Below are positions 1 through 10,319 of a DNA stretch of 64,000 nt, piece by piece. The stretch is from Hofstenia miamia (lineage: Eukaryota > Xenacoelomorpha > Acoela). A program made the position numbers and the translations under genes. The stretch lies in the NCBI GenBank assembly GCA_004352715.1, contig SCFE01000018.1, positions 1,041,865 through 1,105,864 on the forward strand, given 5' to 3'. The notes under the pieces were generated by a model that saw nothing but the letters and a program-made list of their open reading frames with translations, did not search any database and had not been told where the DNA came from. How positions within the stretch are numbered: the first letter of the stretch is position 1; every line of letters starts with the position of its first letter.

Positions 1-24
1 ATATATATATATATATATATATAT
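1..24. repeat. (AT)n microsatellite at window edge
   Basis: Pure AT dinucleotide run at the left edge of the window. Similar runs recur throughout and often border sequencing gaps. Confidence 0.95.
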
Positions 25-231
25 TAAAACAAACTAAATAGTTTTTCTTTTATACAAATGCCAAAATACACAAAAACAATTGTTGCTTGTTATTTTTGTT
101 TCAATATATGTTAAATGTTTGTCTTCTTGTTTTTGTTGCAAAATTTAAAAAACCCTGCCAATTAAACAGAAAAGATACATTTTTTGTTTTAATACCCCTA
201 AAACAATAAAGATTAGTAATTAAATTTATTT

Positions 232-399
232 CTAATTGTGACAAATTAAAATTTAGTTGTGCCAATTTAAATGTTAGTTGTGCCAATTTAAATGTTAGTT
301 GTGACAAATTAAATGATGGTTGTGACAAATTAAATGTTAGTTGTGACAAATTAAATATTAGTTGTGACAATTTAAATGTTAGTTGTGCCAATTTAATTG
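232..399. repeat. 21-bp minisatellite, eight units
   Basis: Eight consecutive 21-bp units with consensus close to TTAGTTGTGACAAATTAAAT plus one base. Units start at 232, 253, 274, 295, 316, 337, 358 and 379. They differ mainly at GCCAATTT versus GACAAATT. Because 21 is a multiple of 3, the minus strand has a long open frame with a heptapeptide repeat; I regard it as a by-product of the repeat and not a protein. Confidence 0.93.
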
Positions 400-445
400 G
401 AAAAAGGTGTAGATAGAGCAATTGATAGAAAAGCTTGCCCTCCAT

Positions 446-2950
446 TCAATTGGCATACTTCAAAATTTTTTTATAATAGAATAGAATACATTTTTATAAT
501 TATAATGTTTACTTTGTTTTCAAAATTTAATATTTGATGAGTAATTTTTCACTTTTAGTTTACTAGCAAATATGTTGAAGCGATACTCTTGAAAGTAAAT
601 ATTGGAAAAAAATGTATCAAATTTTCTGATATATTTAACGTTGCAAGACTCAAGTTGGTTATTCCAACATTGAGTACACCATATGAGTAAATGTAAAACT
701 GGCCAAAAATCTGTTATTCATGCTTTAAAATTAATAATTTGCTAAAGGTTCATTAAAAATCAATCAATTTCAAATTTCTGTTGCAGTTATAATAGCAAAC
801 GCATTTGCCCCATTAGCCTCTAAACTAATAAATTCAAGTTCAATTTGATTGAAAGGATACTTTCGGTCCAGGCGTAAACAAGTTTAGAATTATCATCAGT
901 GAAATCGTTCGATCATTAAACGGCGGGACCTTGAGGTTTACGACTAATTAGATGACCACAACCAATCACCACCCAATTAGCAAGTACTTAGTCATCAATA
1001 AATTACATCTGATTGTCAATAATTACTAAGGGCAAGCAATTAAACGATGCGATAAGTCGAATTGAGTCCAAGGCGATCATTTAAAATTTTTACAAAATCT
1101 CCAATTTGACAATGATCTTGTTAATATTAGGCACTACATTAACAAATGAATTCAGAAGAATAGAATGGAGAACATATGAAAATTCAGTGTTTTTACGATT
1201 TCTCCATCAATGTAATGCCGTCTCAATTGTTGTACTACTATAAGAGTTACTGTTGAGAGAAGTTTCTTACTTTTAAGACGATTCTACAAAAAGATATAGA
1301 AACTTCTCAAAATCCAACATCCAAAAATATATTACACTAATGTACAAATATTATAATGAAAAAGACATTCATTCAAACAGTCAATTTTGATTTAGGCCAA
1401 TTTTCAGCAACATAGATGCAATATAAATATTTACCAAAAATCTTAAATAATTGTAAACAAAGAATAAAAATTTATAACAATACCCTGACTATAACAATAA
1501 AAATATTGGTATACCCTCCGCAACCGTTTTAGGAAAAATATTAATTACTCTACATGTAAAGGACATTTCGGAACTATATATCAATGTGCAGATTGATATA
1601 TATATATACAGTGTATATATATATATACATGTATGTAGGATAAAACATTTTAAAATATCTACAAGGCGCTGGATACAAAAAAATCGATATGGGCACTAGA
1701 TACTATGGCGGAGGGCGTTGGATACAGGCCTAAATTTTTTTTGAAAAAATCTGAAACTCAGACATAAGAAATTAGACCCATATTCCAAATGCGCAATGTA
1801 AAAAATTGAATTGTAAAAAATGAATTATTCTGGCTTTCCATTAAAAAAGAAGCTGGACACTATGGAAAATCTAAAACTCATATATACATGTTTTGCAATT
1901 TAGAAAATTGTTTCATATCCAATTAATTAAATCACTTCTTGACAATATATATATATATATATATTTCAAAATAGGCATTTGCGAAGAAAGTTCCTATTAG
2001 CAAAACTTTATTATTGAAGTTAACAGTGCATCAATAAATTAATAAACTCCAGGCAGAAACTCTTCAATGCAATAGCAAACATGTGCATAATTCATAGGAA
2101 TATTAAAACTCTTCAAATTTTCTACAACAATCTAATGAGAGAATTAAGATTTTCATTTATATAAATAGCCAGAACTCATTTGCTCTAAACTGTTGGATAC
2201 TATTGAACAACTTGAATATTGACAAAAAATTGAATTGAACTATAACATTTTAAGAAAAAATTAATGGTAATTTATTGCAGAAACTATTATTGATATTGAT
2301 GATTTCAAATATTTTAAATACAATATTTAAAGCATATCGCCCTAATAAGAATTTTGTACGTTTATATGTTTTTGGATGGATTTTAAAGAACAACGCACTA
2401 AAAATCTTGACAAATAGTATTTTTACTTAGTTACTTTTTAAATTAAACATTTTCCAAGTGAACGCAAACAAGAATTTATCATTTTGGATGGTAATCTCAA
2501 ATAAATTCCATTCTGATCACAGAAAGAACTGCTTATTGGAATTTAATTTAAAAGTCGATGTAAAACCTGCTGAAGCTAAAACTGCTGTGAAGAGTTTGCT
2601 TGCGAAATAAGAAGCAAGAGCCAATTATAGTTTGCTATGAAAACCAATTTTAATTTATACTTTGTTCATAACACTATAAGTATTATATATTGTATCCTTC
2701 AAAAGGCAAAGCGGAAACAACATATAGAGGAGCAACAATAAAGATAAACAAAGAAACGATAATGCGAACTTGTTATAGTAAATGAATTTCAAGTCTTCAA
2801 TTTTATGAATTTAAGGTCACGTATGTGTTTTAAAATTGTGAAATAAAATACAAATCAATTCTATTTTATAAAAAATTGATGAAATATTGCTAAGTCAAAA
2901 ACGTGTAATAATTGTAATACAAAACTAATTACAATAAAAATTAATAAATT
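446..2950. other. AT-rich spacer without recognised genes
   Basis: No coding region, RNA gene or transposon recognised. It holds short (AT)n runs near 1598-1628 and 1943-1964. It lies downstream of the minus-strand BMP receptor, so part of it may be that gene's 3' UTR. I did not see a clear AATAAA signal on the minus strand close to the stop. Confidence 0.6.
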
Positions 2951-2962
2951 ATATAAAACATG

Positions 2963-4441
2963 TTATTTTAAAAAGTTGGGTAACATCATTCGTGACAAAG
3001 TCTTCTTAATTCTTAATGCAGAGAGACGGGCATTGGGGTCTGCATTCCAACAGTCAGAAATGATCTTAGTAATTTGCAGTGTGCGATAATCAGCTCCCCA
3101 ACTGTTGAGAATGGTCGGGCGGATTTTCTGAGTGACAACCACATTGCGAACTTCATCCCATGAGGGGTCATTAGGAAGCAAATCTTTATAAGGATATTGA
3201 TATTCCTCAAAGTGATCGTTAATGACTGTGCGGCGAACAACTTCCCACAGAACAAGACCGAAACTATAAACGTCCGCGGCTTTATATGCTTCGATCCCAC
3301 GGGGTTCATAAAATGCATCACGCAGAACCTCGGGTGCCATGTATCGTTTTGTACCCACTCGTTTATTGGGACCACCAACATCAACGCGATTTTTTACACT
3401 GTCAAACTTAACAGCTAATCCCAGATCAGCAATACAACAAGTGAGATCATTTTTGACAAGAATATTTTTACTCTTAACATCACGATGAGCTATAGAAGGT
3501 TTTCCTTGACATCCAAGAATCTCAGCATGCATATGCGTCAAACCAGCGGCCGCACTGCATACCATTCTAACCATATTGGCGATATCCAGAGTGTGAGTTT
3601 GTAAAAAATCATACAATGAACCCAATTGATGATAATCGGTTACGAGAAGCATATGGGTTTGAGTCCCAGTACCACGAATATCGGCAGCAATAAAACCCAG
3701 GATATTTTCATGCCGTAGCAAAGTAGTTTGATATATCTCTGTTTCTCGGCACCAACTAGCCTCTTCAAGCGTAAAGAAAATTTTAACCGCAACGGGTTCA
3801 TCACGCCAAAGCGCTTTCCACACATTACCATAACGACCTTGACCAACCATTTGCTGTAGATAAAGCTGTTTGCCAATAGTACGTTGCACTAAAAGTGGTA
3901 GTCCACCGGATCCACTTCCGGAAGTAACACATATTACATCATCTTCATTTACAGTTGGAGCAGGAAAAAAATCGCTATATCCAATAAGCTTTCGAAACCG
4001 TTTACTATGATGCAGAATTCCTTTCGAATAAAAAAATAGAATGATTGTAGACAAACAACATAATATGAACAGAGTTATACAAGCGCTACTAACAAAGTAC
4101 AAAAAATTGTTGCTAAACCAAGAGTCTGGGAGTTTCAATGGGGGTAAAACGGGGTTTAGTCCAGTATTGCACATTGAGGCATTGTAACAGCACTCTATAG
4201 TCTTACGTTTCACGTGAATAGTGGCCTTGCACTGAAATGCAGATCCAGTTTCCGGTGGAAGACAGCCCTTTGATGATATAATACGCCCATCCAAGGTTTC
4301 TTCTATCAGGGCAAAACAAGCTCCCTTGGCTGTAAAACAAGTATCGTTGCCTTTACAATGATGTACGCATGCACAATAAAGTTGGCTATCAACACTTCTA
4401 GAAAGAAGCAAAGCAGTAAATGAGATTAAGAAAATCACCAT
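2963..4441 (-). CDS. BMPR1: BMP type I receptor (TGF-beta family receptor Ser/Thr kinase), single exon
   Basis: Membrane receptor kinase that phosphorylates R-Smads after BMP binding. The 492-residue frame shows a signal peptide (1-19), a ten-cysteine ectodomain (C23-C91) ending in the family cysteine box CCYNASMCN (84-92), one membrane segment (about 113-138) and a GS domain TSGSGSGGLPLL (173-184). The kinase has the P-loop GQGRYGNV (200-207), Lys220, HRDVKSKN (319-326) and the DLG typical of this family (339-341). The L45 loop, ADIRGTG at 253-259, matches the BMPR1A/B group better than the ALK1/2 or ALK4/5 groups. I start at 4441 because this Met opens a good signal peptide; the frame extends 29 codons upstream but without an ATG. 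There are no introns, unusual for the family. It lies 155 bp behind p23 on the same strand. Confidence 0.95.
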   Translation of the reverse strand: MVIFLISFTALLLSRSVDSQLYCACVHHCKGNDTCFTAKGACFALIEETLDGRIISSKGCLPPETGSAFQCKATIHVKRKTIECCYNASMCNTGLNPVLPPLKLPDSWFSNNFLYFVSSACITLFILCCLSTIILFFYSKGILHHSKRFRKLIGYSDFFPAPTVNEDDVICVTSGSGSGGLPLLVQRTIGKQLYLQQMVGQGRYGNVWKALWRDEPVAVKIFFTLEEASWCRETEIYQTTLLRHENILGFIAADIRGTGTQTHMLLVTDYHQLGSLYDFLQTHTLDIANMVRMVCSAAAGLTHMHAEILGCQGKPSIAHRDVKSKNILVKNDLTCCIADLGLAVKFDSVKNRVDVGGPNKRVGTKRYMAPEVLRDAFYEPRGIEAYKAADVYSFGLVLWEVVRRTVINDHFEEYQYPYKDLLPNDPSWDEVRNVVVTQKIRPTILNSWGADYRTLQITKIISDCWNADPNARLSALRIKKTLSRMMLPNFLK

Positions 4442-4454
4442 TACATAGTGGTCT
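4442..4454 (-). promoter_or_regulatory. Splice-acceptor-like AG and start-stop upstream of BMPR1
   Basis: On the minus strand TTTTAG ends 11 nt before the chosen ATG. The 11 nt carry an ATG followed at once by TAA, and that TAA overlaps the receptor start (ATGTAATGG). An acceptor here could serve a 5'-UTR intron or a spliced leader. Assignment is inferred from sequence only. Confidence 0.45.
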
Positions 4455-4596
4455 AAAACAGGAACTGTAATGAATTCATGAGTATGAAAATATACAAAAG
4501 ATATAAATATAAATAACAAGTTGAACAAATAAAAGACATCCTTAAAAGGCTACAAATGATTCAGTTCAAATATAAAATATTAAATCATTTAGAATG

Positions 4597-5067
4597 TTAT
4601 TGACTTTCGCTTGTCTCAACGGGAGAGGGGTTATCCTCTGAAAAATTATCTACTTCCGCTAAATCAGCCATCATATTATTCTCATCGAAGTTAAGACCAG
4701 AAAACTCAGAATCGAAATCGTCGTCATCCTCATCTCGCCATTGATTAAAATCAGTCTTGAGTGTAAAGTCCTTGGTCTTATTCTTAGTTAATCTATCCCA
4801 TTCGCAATCCTGTCCTTTCTTCAACTTCACTGCGATTTCACGATCAGTACGGATGTATTTGCAATCTTCTGGAACAATGGAATCAAAAAGCTCAACATCT
4901 CTAGACAACGCTTGACCTGAGACTGATAAACACTTAAAGTGGACATGTCGCTCAGAAAATTTAAGACACTCATTTTTTGAATCGAGGACTTCAAATGTTA
5001 TCAAAACAGTATCCTTTCTTTGTGCCCATCGCAGATACACTTTGGAATCTACTACTGCAGGAGACAT
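4597..5067 (-). CDS. PTGES3: p23-type HSP90 co-chaperone (CS domain)
   Basis: Cytosolic co-chaperone that binds the closed ATP state of HSP90; the vertebrate orthologue is p23/PTGES3. The 156-residue product is near the usual 160. The CS beta-sandwich starts with YLRWAQRKD (11-19) and runs to about residue 105. It carries the family signature WDRLTKNKTK (90-99) and DFNQWRDEDDDD (106-117), followed by an acidic, disordered tail (112-156) as in other p23 proteins. It is a single coding exon. An acceptor-like TTCTAG lies 12 nt before the ATG on the minus strand. A possible donor (GAG followed by GTATTT) lies near 5220, so a non-coding first exon with a 140-bp intron is one explanation. The BMP receptor follows on the same strand. 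Confidence 0.95.
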   Translation of the reverse strand: MSPAVVDSKVYLRWAQRKDTVLITFEVLDSKNECLKFSERHVHFKCLSVSGQALSRDVELFDSIVPEDCKYIRTDREIAVKLKKGQDCEWDRLTKNKTKDFTLKTDFNQWRDEDDDDFDSEFSGLNFDENNMMADLAEVDNFSEDNPSPVETSESQ

Positions 5068-5299
5068 TAGAAATAACCACTAGAAGTAAACATTAAAATA
5101 TAAACAAGAAATAATAAAAAAATTTCACATAAATATATATTATTCACTATTGAATCATTATTTAAAAAAAAGAATGATAAATTGTAATGATTCAATTGAT
5201 AAATGTTTAGTAAAAAATACCTCGAATGCGAATTTAATAAGACGTTTACACACATGCACACAATCAGCAACACTTATTTGAAATCAAATAATCAAGAAA

Positions 5300-8200
5300 T
5301 CTGTCTCAGCATGATAACTTCTGATTGGTGCAATTTACAATAAAGATACCAATTATTAATGAAAAGAAATAATGCGCTGGCGCCAACACCAAACAAAACA
5401 TATTCTACAAGCAAAACTAAAAACAAAAAATGATAGACTGCGACATTTAATCGCTCAGAACAAAGTTTCTCCAGAAATTTTCCTTTAACTATATTTAATG
5501 CATAATGAATATTCTCAGAGATATTTAATGCGCGTTTGAGGAGCTATTCAAAATAAACCTCTAGTATAATTGCAATGTTACACCTTAAAACCACAAAACC
5601 ATAACAACCAGTGATTTGTTTTACGAACACAAATGATATTTCACAATCATATACACAATCACTTAAATTCCGTGGATATTACTACATGGTAATAATAAAT
5701 TTTTAACAAAAGAAACAAATTATTACTATTAATATATTAACACTAAAAAAATTAGTCTAAATCAAACTGGTTGGGAGGCTATATAAAGAATCAGAGGCGA
5801 TGACAATCATTCGAATATATTAAGCAAGATTATGTGCTTAAAACAACTGATTTTATAGCAGTTATGAAAACTAGCATGTTCACCTGAAACTAAAACTAAG
5901 TGTACTAAAAGAAATGTGTCAAAATTGGAACTGAATTCAATTTAAAATGTAAAACTGAATTAAAACTGATACTGAAAGAAATTTGTTATTTAATTTCCAG
6001 AAATTTCATTTAGTGTTTTGGCAAAAATATGTAAATGCGTAGAACTTGTAAAAAAAGCACTAAAACATGTTTTTGGTGGCTTGAATATTTTGTCTCACAT
6101 TCTTAGATCTTCCATTTAACTCATTACAACAAGAAATCATGTAAATTCTGTTAGAATTTATCTAATTTTGAGTGAATGAAATACTTTTTTTCTTTGAGTT
6201 TTAGTTATATTTATTCATAACTTTAATATACCGGCATGCAACATTAAATATAACGAATTTGCAAACACACTAGTGATTTAAAGAAGAGATATGCAGAGAA
6301 GGGATTTCTAATACCCACCCTCACACGGTAAAGGGTACATATGTACCTGTATCCGTAATAGCTTCACTCGTACTCACACAAATACCATGCGTTTAATTTA
6401 CATATACATTATAACTCCAAACTAAAACAATCAGTAAAAACTATTTCCCAGAAATAATCAGTAACTTTTAGACAATTTTAAACAACAGCCGACTTCGTTT
6501 GGCTGTGAAGGTACTGGTAGCAGTTTTAATAATAGATTCGTGATTAAATTGCTTGATGTTTAAATACTATGTTTGCGACGGACTATAAACATTTAAAGAC
6601 AAATTGCTAATAAAATTTCAAAAGAAGTGTTCAATTTTATAGCATTGTCATTTAGCAATTTACCCTTTATTTATTACTCGTACCCGCCACACCTGCGGGC
6701 AGTACACGGACCTGCTGAGCTTTAATCTAAAGCTCATTTGTCGCAGTTAGTAATTGAATTGAACTTAACAAATATGTTTAATATATTCTCAACGCCTTTT
6801 GATGCATAGAAAGATGTAGGCGAAAAGCTGAAATATAAAAAAACATAAATGGGGGAATTTTTTAACTGAAGCTGAAGAAGAAATCACTCGAAATCCAATT
6901 TAAAGCTGAAACTGAATTAATACGGATGTAATTCAGTTGAACATACGAATGTAAACAATCGTAAATAAATACTAAAAAGAAAGACGTTAAATTTCATTGA
7001 TGAAAACACTGTATATGTACATGTACAGGTAGATAATTAAGCCACGCTGGGCCATTGCTGTCAAATTGACTAAAAATAAGCTTTGATAATCAGTAGATTT
7101 AATGGATTTTGAATTTTAATGCTTAGTTGAATTCAGACAGACTTTTATTCATGTAACTTAGTAGCACTACAGAAATGCTATAAAGGTGTATTTCATAGAA
7201 ATAGAGTCCTTGGTATATAGTGGAAAAATCCTGGTTTACCCATACAGATTCGTACAAACCATTTTGATTTTCCGAAAAGCGGTTTCAAATACTTTATGAA
7301 TGACTAGACTTAAAAGAATTTCAATGAGGAAAGATCTGGTTTACAAGATTACCAAAATCTACTCACAAATGATGCGTTGTTGTTTTTTAGGTGATTAAAA
7401 AGTAAATGCATTGTTGAAAGTGGAAAATTCTTTTGAAATATAAAAAATGGTCGTAAATGAAAAGGTGACATTATTAATTTATTAAAGCCATTATATGCTT
7501 TGCATATTCTACACATAGGCCGAACACTCATTGCTGTTTCAATAGCTAAGAATTGTTTGAATAAATACATGCTATTCTTTGGGGTCAGTGAGTACCTACA
7601 ATCAACCTTGACGTGGGCGAAATGCCATGGCCCAGCATAAGTTAAGTAAATATAAACTAAACAATTAAAATTTAAATGTGAAATGTAACCTGTAATGACA
7701 AACTATTTTGTAAATTGTAAATTTCAATACAAGATGATATTTATATTTAGGACGGGTTGCAAATTCATTACATTTGTAGAATTTTTGCATATATATATAT
7801 ATATATAAATTTGTACGTTCAAGACAGTAAAAAAATGAATATTGGTGCAAATAGGACAAAACTATTACATAGATATAAATTAATTAATTTTCCATAGTAA
7901 AAAAGGAAAAAATTTAACTCTATCAATTAAGTAAATGCAAAGATTAAGAGAATGATTGAAAAACATACAAAAAGCAGTGGCTAGATTAAACGACGCCCCA
8001 ATTGTGAGCAACGAAATAAAACTTTCCTCAAAATATTAAGATAGTCTTATATATGGGTAATTGAATCGATATTAAATGCTATTATCATCAAACAACGATT
8101 ACTGCGAATAAGCTCACACTAATCTTTTAACCACAATTTGCTTTCAAAAGAATATTATTATATGCACGTGGATTTAGATTAAAATAATTGAAAATAGCAA

Positions 8201-9400
8201 GAAAAATTGCGCGAGTACCAGAATTAGTCGTGCAAAACAATGAAGAAACTAATTCCATTTTTACCAATGTTCAGTCAAAAACTGAAGTAATCGATAATAA
8301 AAAACCGTACAATTATTTCTTGAAGGTATATATTAAAGTAGAGCCAAAAACCTTATAAAAAACACTTGCGGTGATTAAAAACAATTAAAAATATGATGCT
8401 ATATTCGATATGGTACTATACCTTCAATTATTTATGAGTAAAAATTACGTATAATTGATCGAGCAGTTAGATTTTCCTTTTCAACACTGAAGAATAGAAT
8501 ATAATTGTAAAGGTTAATTTTTGATGATGGGAAATATACATTGCATGTGAATAAACGATTTAATTAACATATAATTGAACAGAGTATTCGAGACAACATT
8601 AGAAACGAGAAATTTCAAATGAATTCCTCACCACAGAATACAATTATATAAATTGTAATAGACGTTTTCATTCAGCAATTGACGCGAAAAAGTACATCAA
8701 TACTGGTAAAGCCTTTTAAATTACAAAAGGGCTAAAATTTCACAACAAATCTTGGAAAGATATCAACTTGTATTAAGGTGCGAAGTTAAGTTCTTTGTTG
8801 AAAAGTAAATCTTTCAAAATCACAACGGTGATTAATCCACGGGATTTATTATATACTGAAAATAACAAAAAAACTACAGCACAACAATATAATCTAACAC
8901 ATGAAGCAAAACATGAAAGCCAACGGCATTATACTATTATATTTTCATTGAAAACTGCATAGATTATGTATTAAATCATCTGTAGTAATACAGAGAGCAA
9001 TGTCTATAGTAACATGAAACGAAAGTGATTTTGTTTATTGATATTCCGTACTAATCTGGATTGAAATAGTAAATAAGCTATCAAATGCATAAATTATTTT
9101 AAATTTTGATTGGACATTGAAAAATAAATTTTACTAAAGTAAAATTGCAATAAAAATTCCTACAAACATTCTGACAGTGATTTATTTATTGAAATATCAG
9201 CGTTTTCTTAAGGTGTCAAAATTAAAAAACAATGGAAAAATACCGGAAATGAGGCAGAAACAGTTTAAGAACGAATGACTAAATAAACTTAAAAACAATG
9301 AAGCGAATTCAAAGAAAGGCCCACTTCTAAGAAAAATTAAGATTGAGTCGAAACTTCGAGTCACTAGGTACATCCTTTTAAAAACCCATAGTTTCCAGTG
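5300..9400. other. Long AT-rich spacer, no recognised gene
   Basis: No convincing coding frame or RNA gene on either strand. It should contain the promoter of the minus-strand p23/BMPR1 pair at its left end. Small palindromes occur, such as GGTACATATGTACC near 6334-6347 and a 7-bp stem GAGCTTT/AAAGCTC near 6716-6736. An (AT)n run lies near 7790-7806. Confidence 0.55.
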
Positions 9401-9401
9401 A

Positions 9402-9449
<48 letters not shown>

Positions 9450-9546
9450 AAGAAANNNNNNNNNNNNNNNNNNNNNNNNNNNNNNNNNNNNNNNNNNNNN
9501 NNNNNNNNNNNNNNNNNNNNNNNNNNNATATATATATATATATATA
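9402..9546. repeat. (CT)n(TA)n microsatellite split by an assembly gap
   Basis: CT repeats pass into TA repeats, then a short unique stretch AATTTTAAGAAA, then Ns (9456-9527). After the gap come (TA)n and the same AATTTTAAGAAA again. The two gap edges therefore repeat one another, and the true gap may be zero or negative. Confidence 0.85.
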
Positions 9547-9955
9547 ATTTTAAGAAATGTTTATAGAATTTAAATAAAAAACTAAGAAAATTAAGGAAAT
9601 CAAGAATTATACAAATTTTAAATTCGGAAAAAACATCAAATTTAATTAGTAACAAAGGTCCAATTGAAAAGCCTTTGGTTTGTTTCATCAATTGTTTAAA
9701 ATATAATTGCCAGACGTGCGACAGCTTCTAAATTGGTGAAACTAAAAGGAATTTGAAGACACGAATTCAAGAGCATCTATATGGACACTTACAATCCGAA
9801 ATTCATATGCACTAAAAAATTCATAAAGCATCGACATCCGACTTTAATATTTCAATGAAACACAAATGCACCAAGACCGCAGAATCAATTTATGCTAAGG
9901 AAGAGAAACCTAATTTAAAGACGAAATGTCATCAAACTCTTCAATTATTTTAGTA
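9547..9955 (+). mobile_element. Relic of a Penelope-like element: C-terminal GIY-YIG endonuclease region
   Basis: Reading the plus strand in one frame from about 9630 gives KTSNLISNKGPIEKP, then CQTCDSF-stop-IGETKRNLKTRIQEHLYGHLQSEI and further sequence to a stop near 9951. This aligns along its length with the C-terminus of the element at 52.4-54.1 kb, including the CxxC, the IGET block and the RTRI/LYGHL helix of GIY-YIG nucleases. Two in-frame stops (one replacing the Tyr before IGET, one after HMH) show that it is dead. (TA)n lies directly before it (to 9546) and about 90 bp after it (from 10046). The RT part is absent. Confidence 0.8.
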
Positions 9956-10043
9956 TAGTTTGATTTGATTAATGATTTGTAAATTTATAAATTTATATTT
10001 TTACCACAAATTAATTTTCAATTAAAATTTTCGCTATTTCTTC

Positions 10044-10045
<2 letters not shown>

Positions 10046-10074
<29 letters not shown>

Positions 10075-10317
10075 NNNNNNNNNNNNNNNNNNNNNNNNNN
10101 NNNNNNNNNNNNNNNNNNNNNNNNNNNNNNNNNNNNNNNNNNNNNNNNNNNNNNNNNNNNNNNNNNNNNNNNNNNNNNNNNNNNNNNNNNNNNNNNNNNN
10201 NNNNNNNNNNNNNNNNNNNNNNNNNNNNNNNNNNNNNNNNNNNNNNNNNNNNNNNNNNNNNNNNNNNNNNNNNNNNNNNNNNNNNNNNNNNNNNNNNNNN
10301 NTATATATATATATATC
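10046..10317. repeat. (AT)n microsatellite with 227-bp assembly gap
   Basis: AT repeats flank a run of Ns (10075-10301). Open frames across it are artefacts of the Ns and the AT repeat. Confidence 0.9.
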
Positions 10318-10319
10318 AC

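Noticed and set aside
101-445. 114-residue minus-strand frame with repeated LSQLTFN
   Set aside because: It is the translation of a 21-bp minisatellite, with no start context or domain.
4442-4528. Extra 29 codons in frame before the BMP receptor ATG
   Set aside because: There is no ATG in this stretch, the Met at 4441 opens a clear signal peptide, and an acceptor-like AG lies between.
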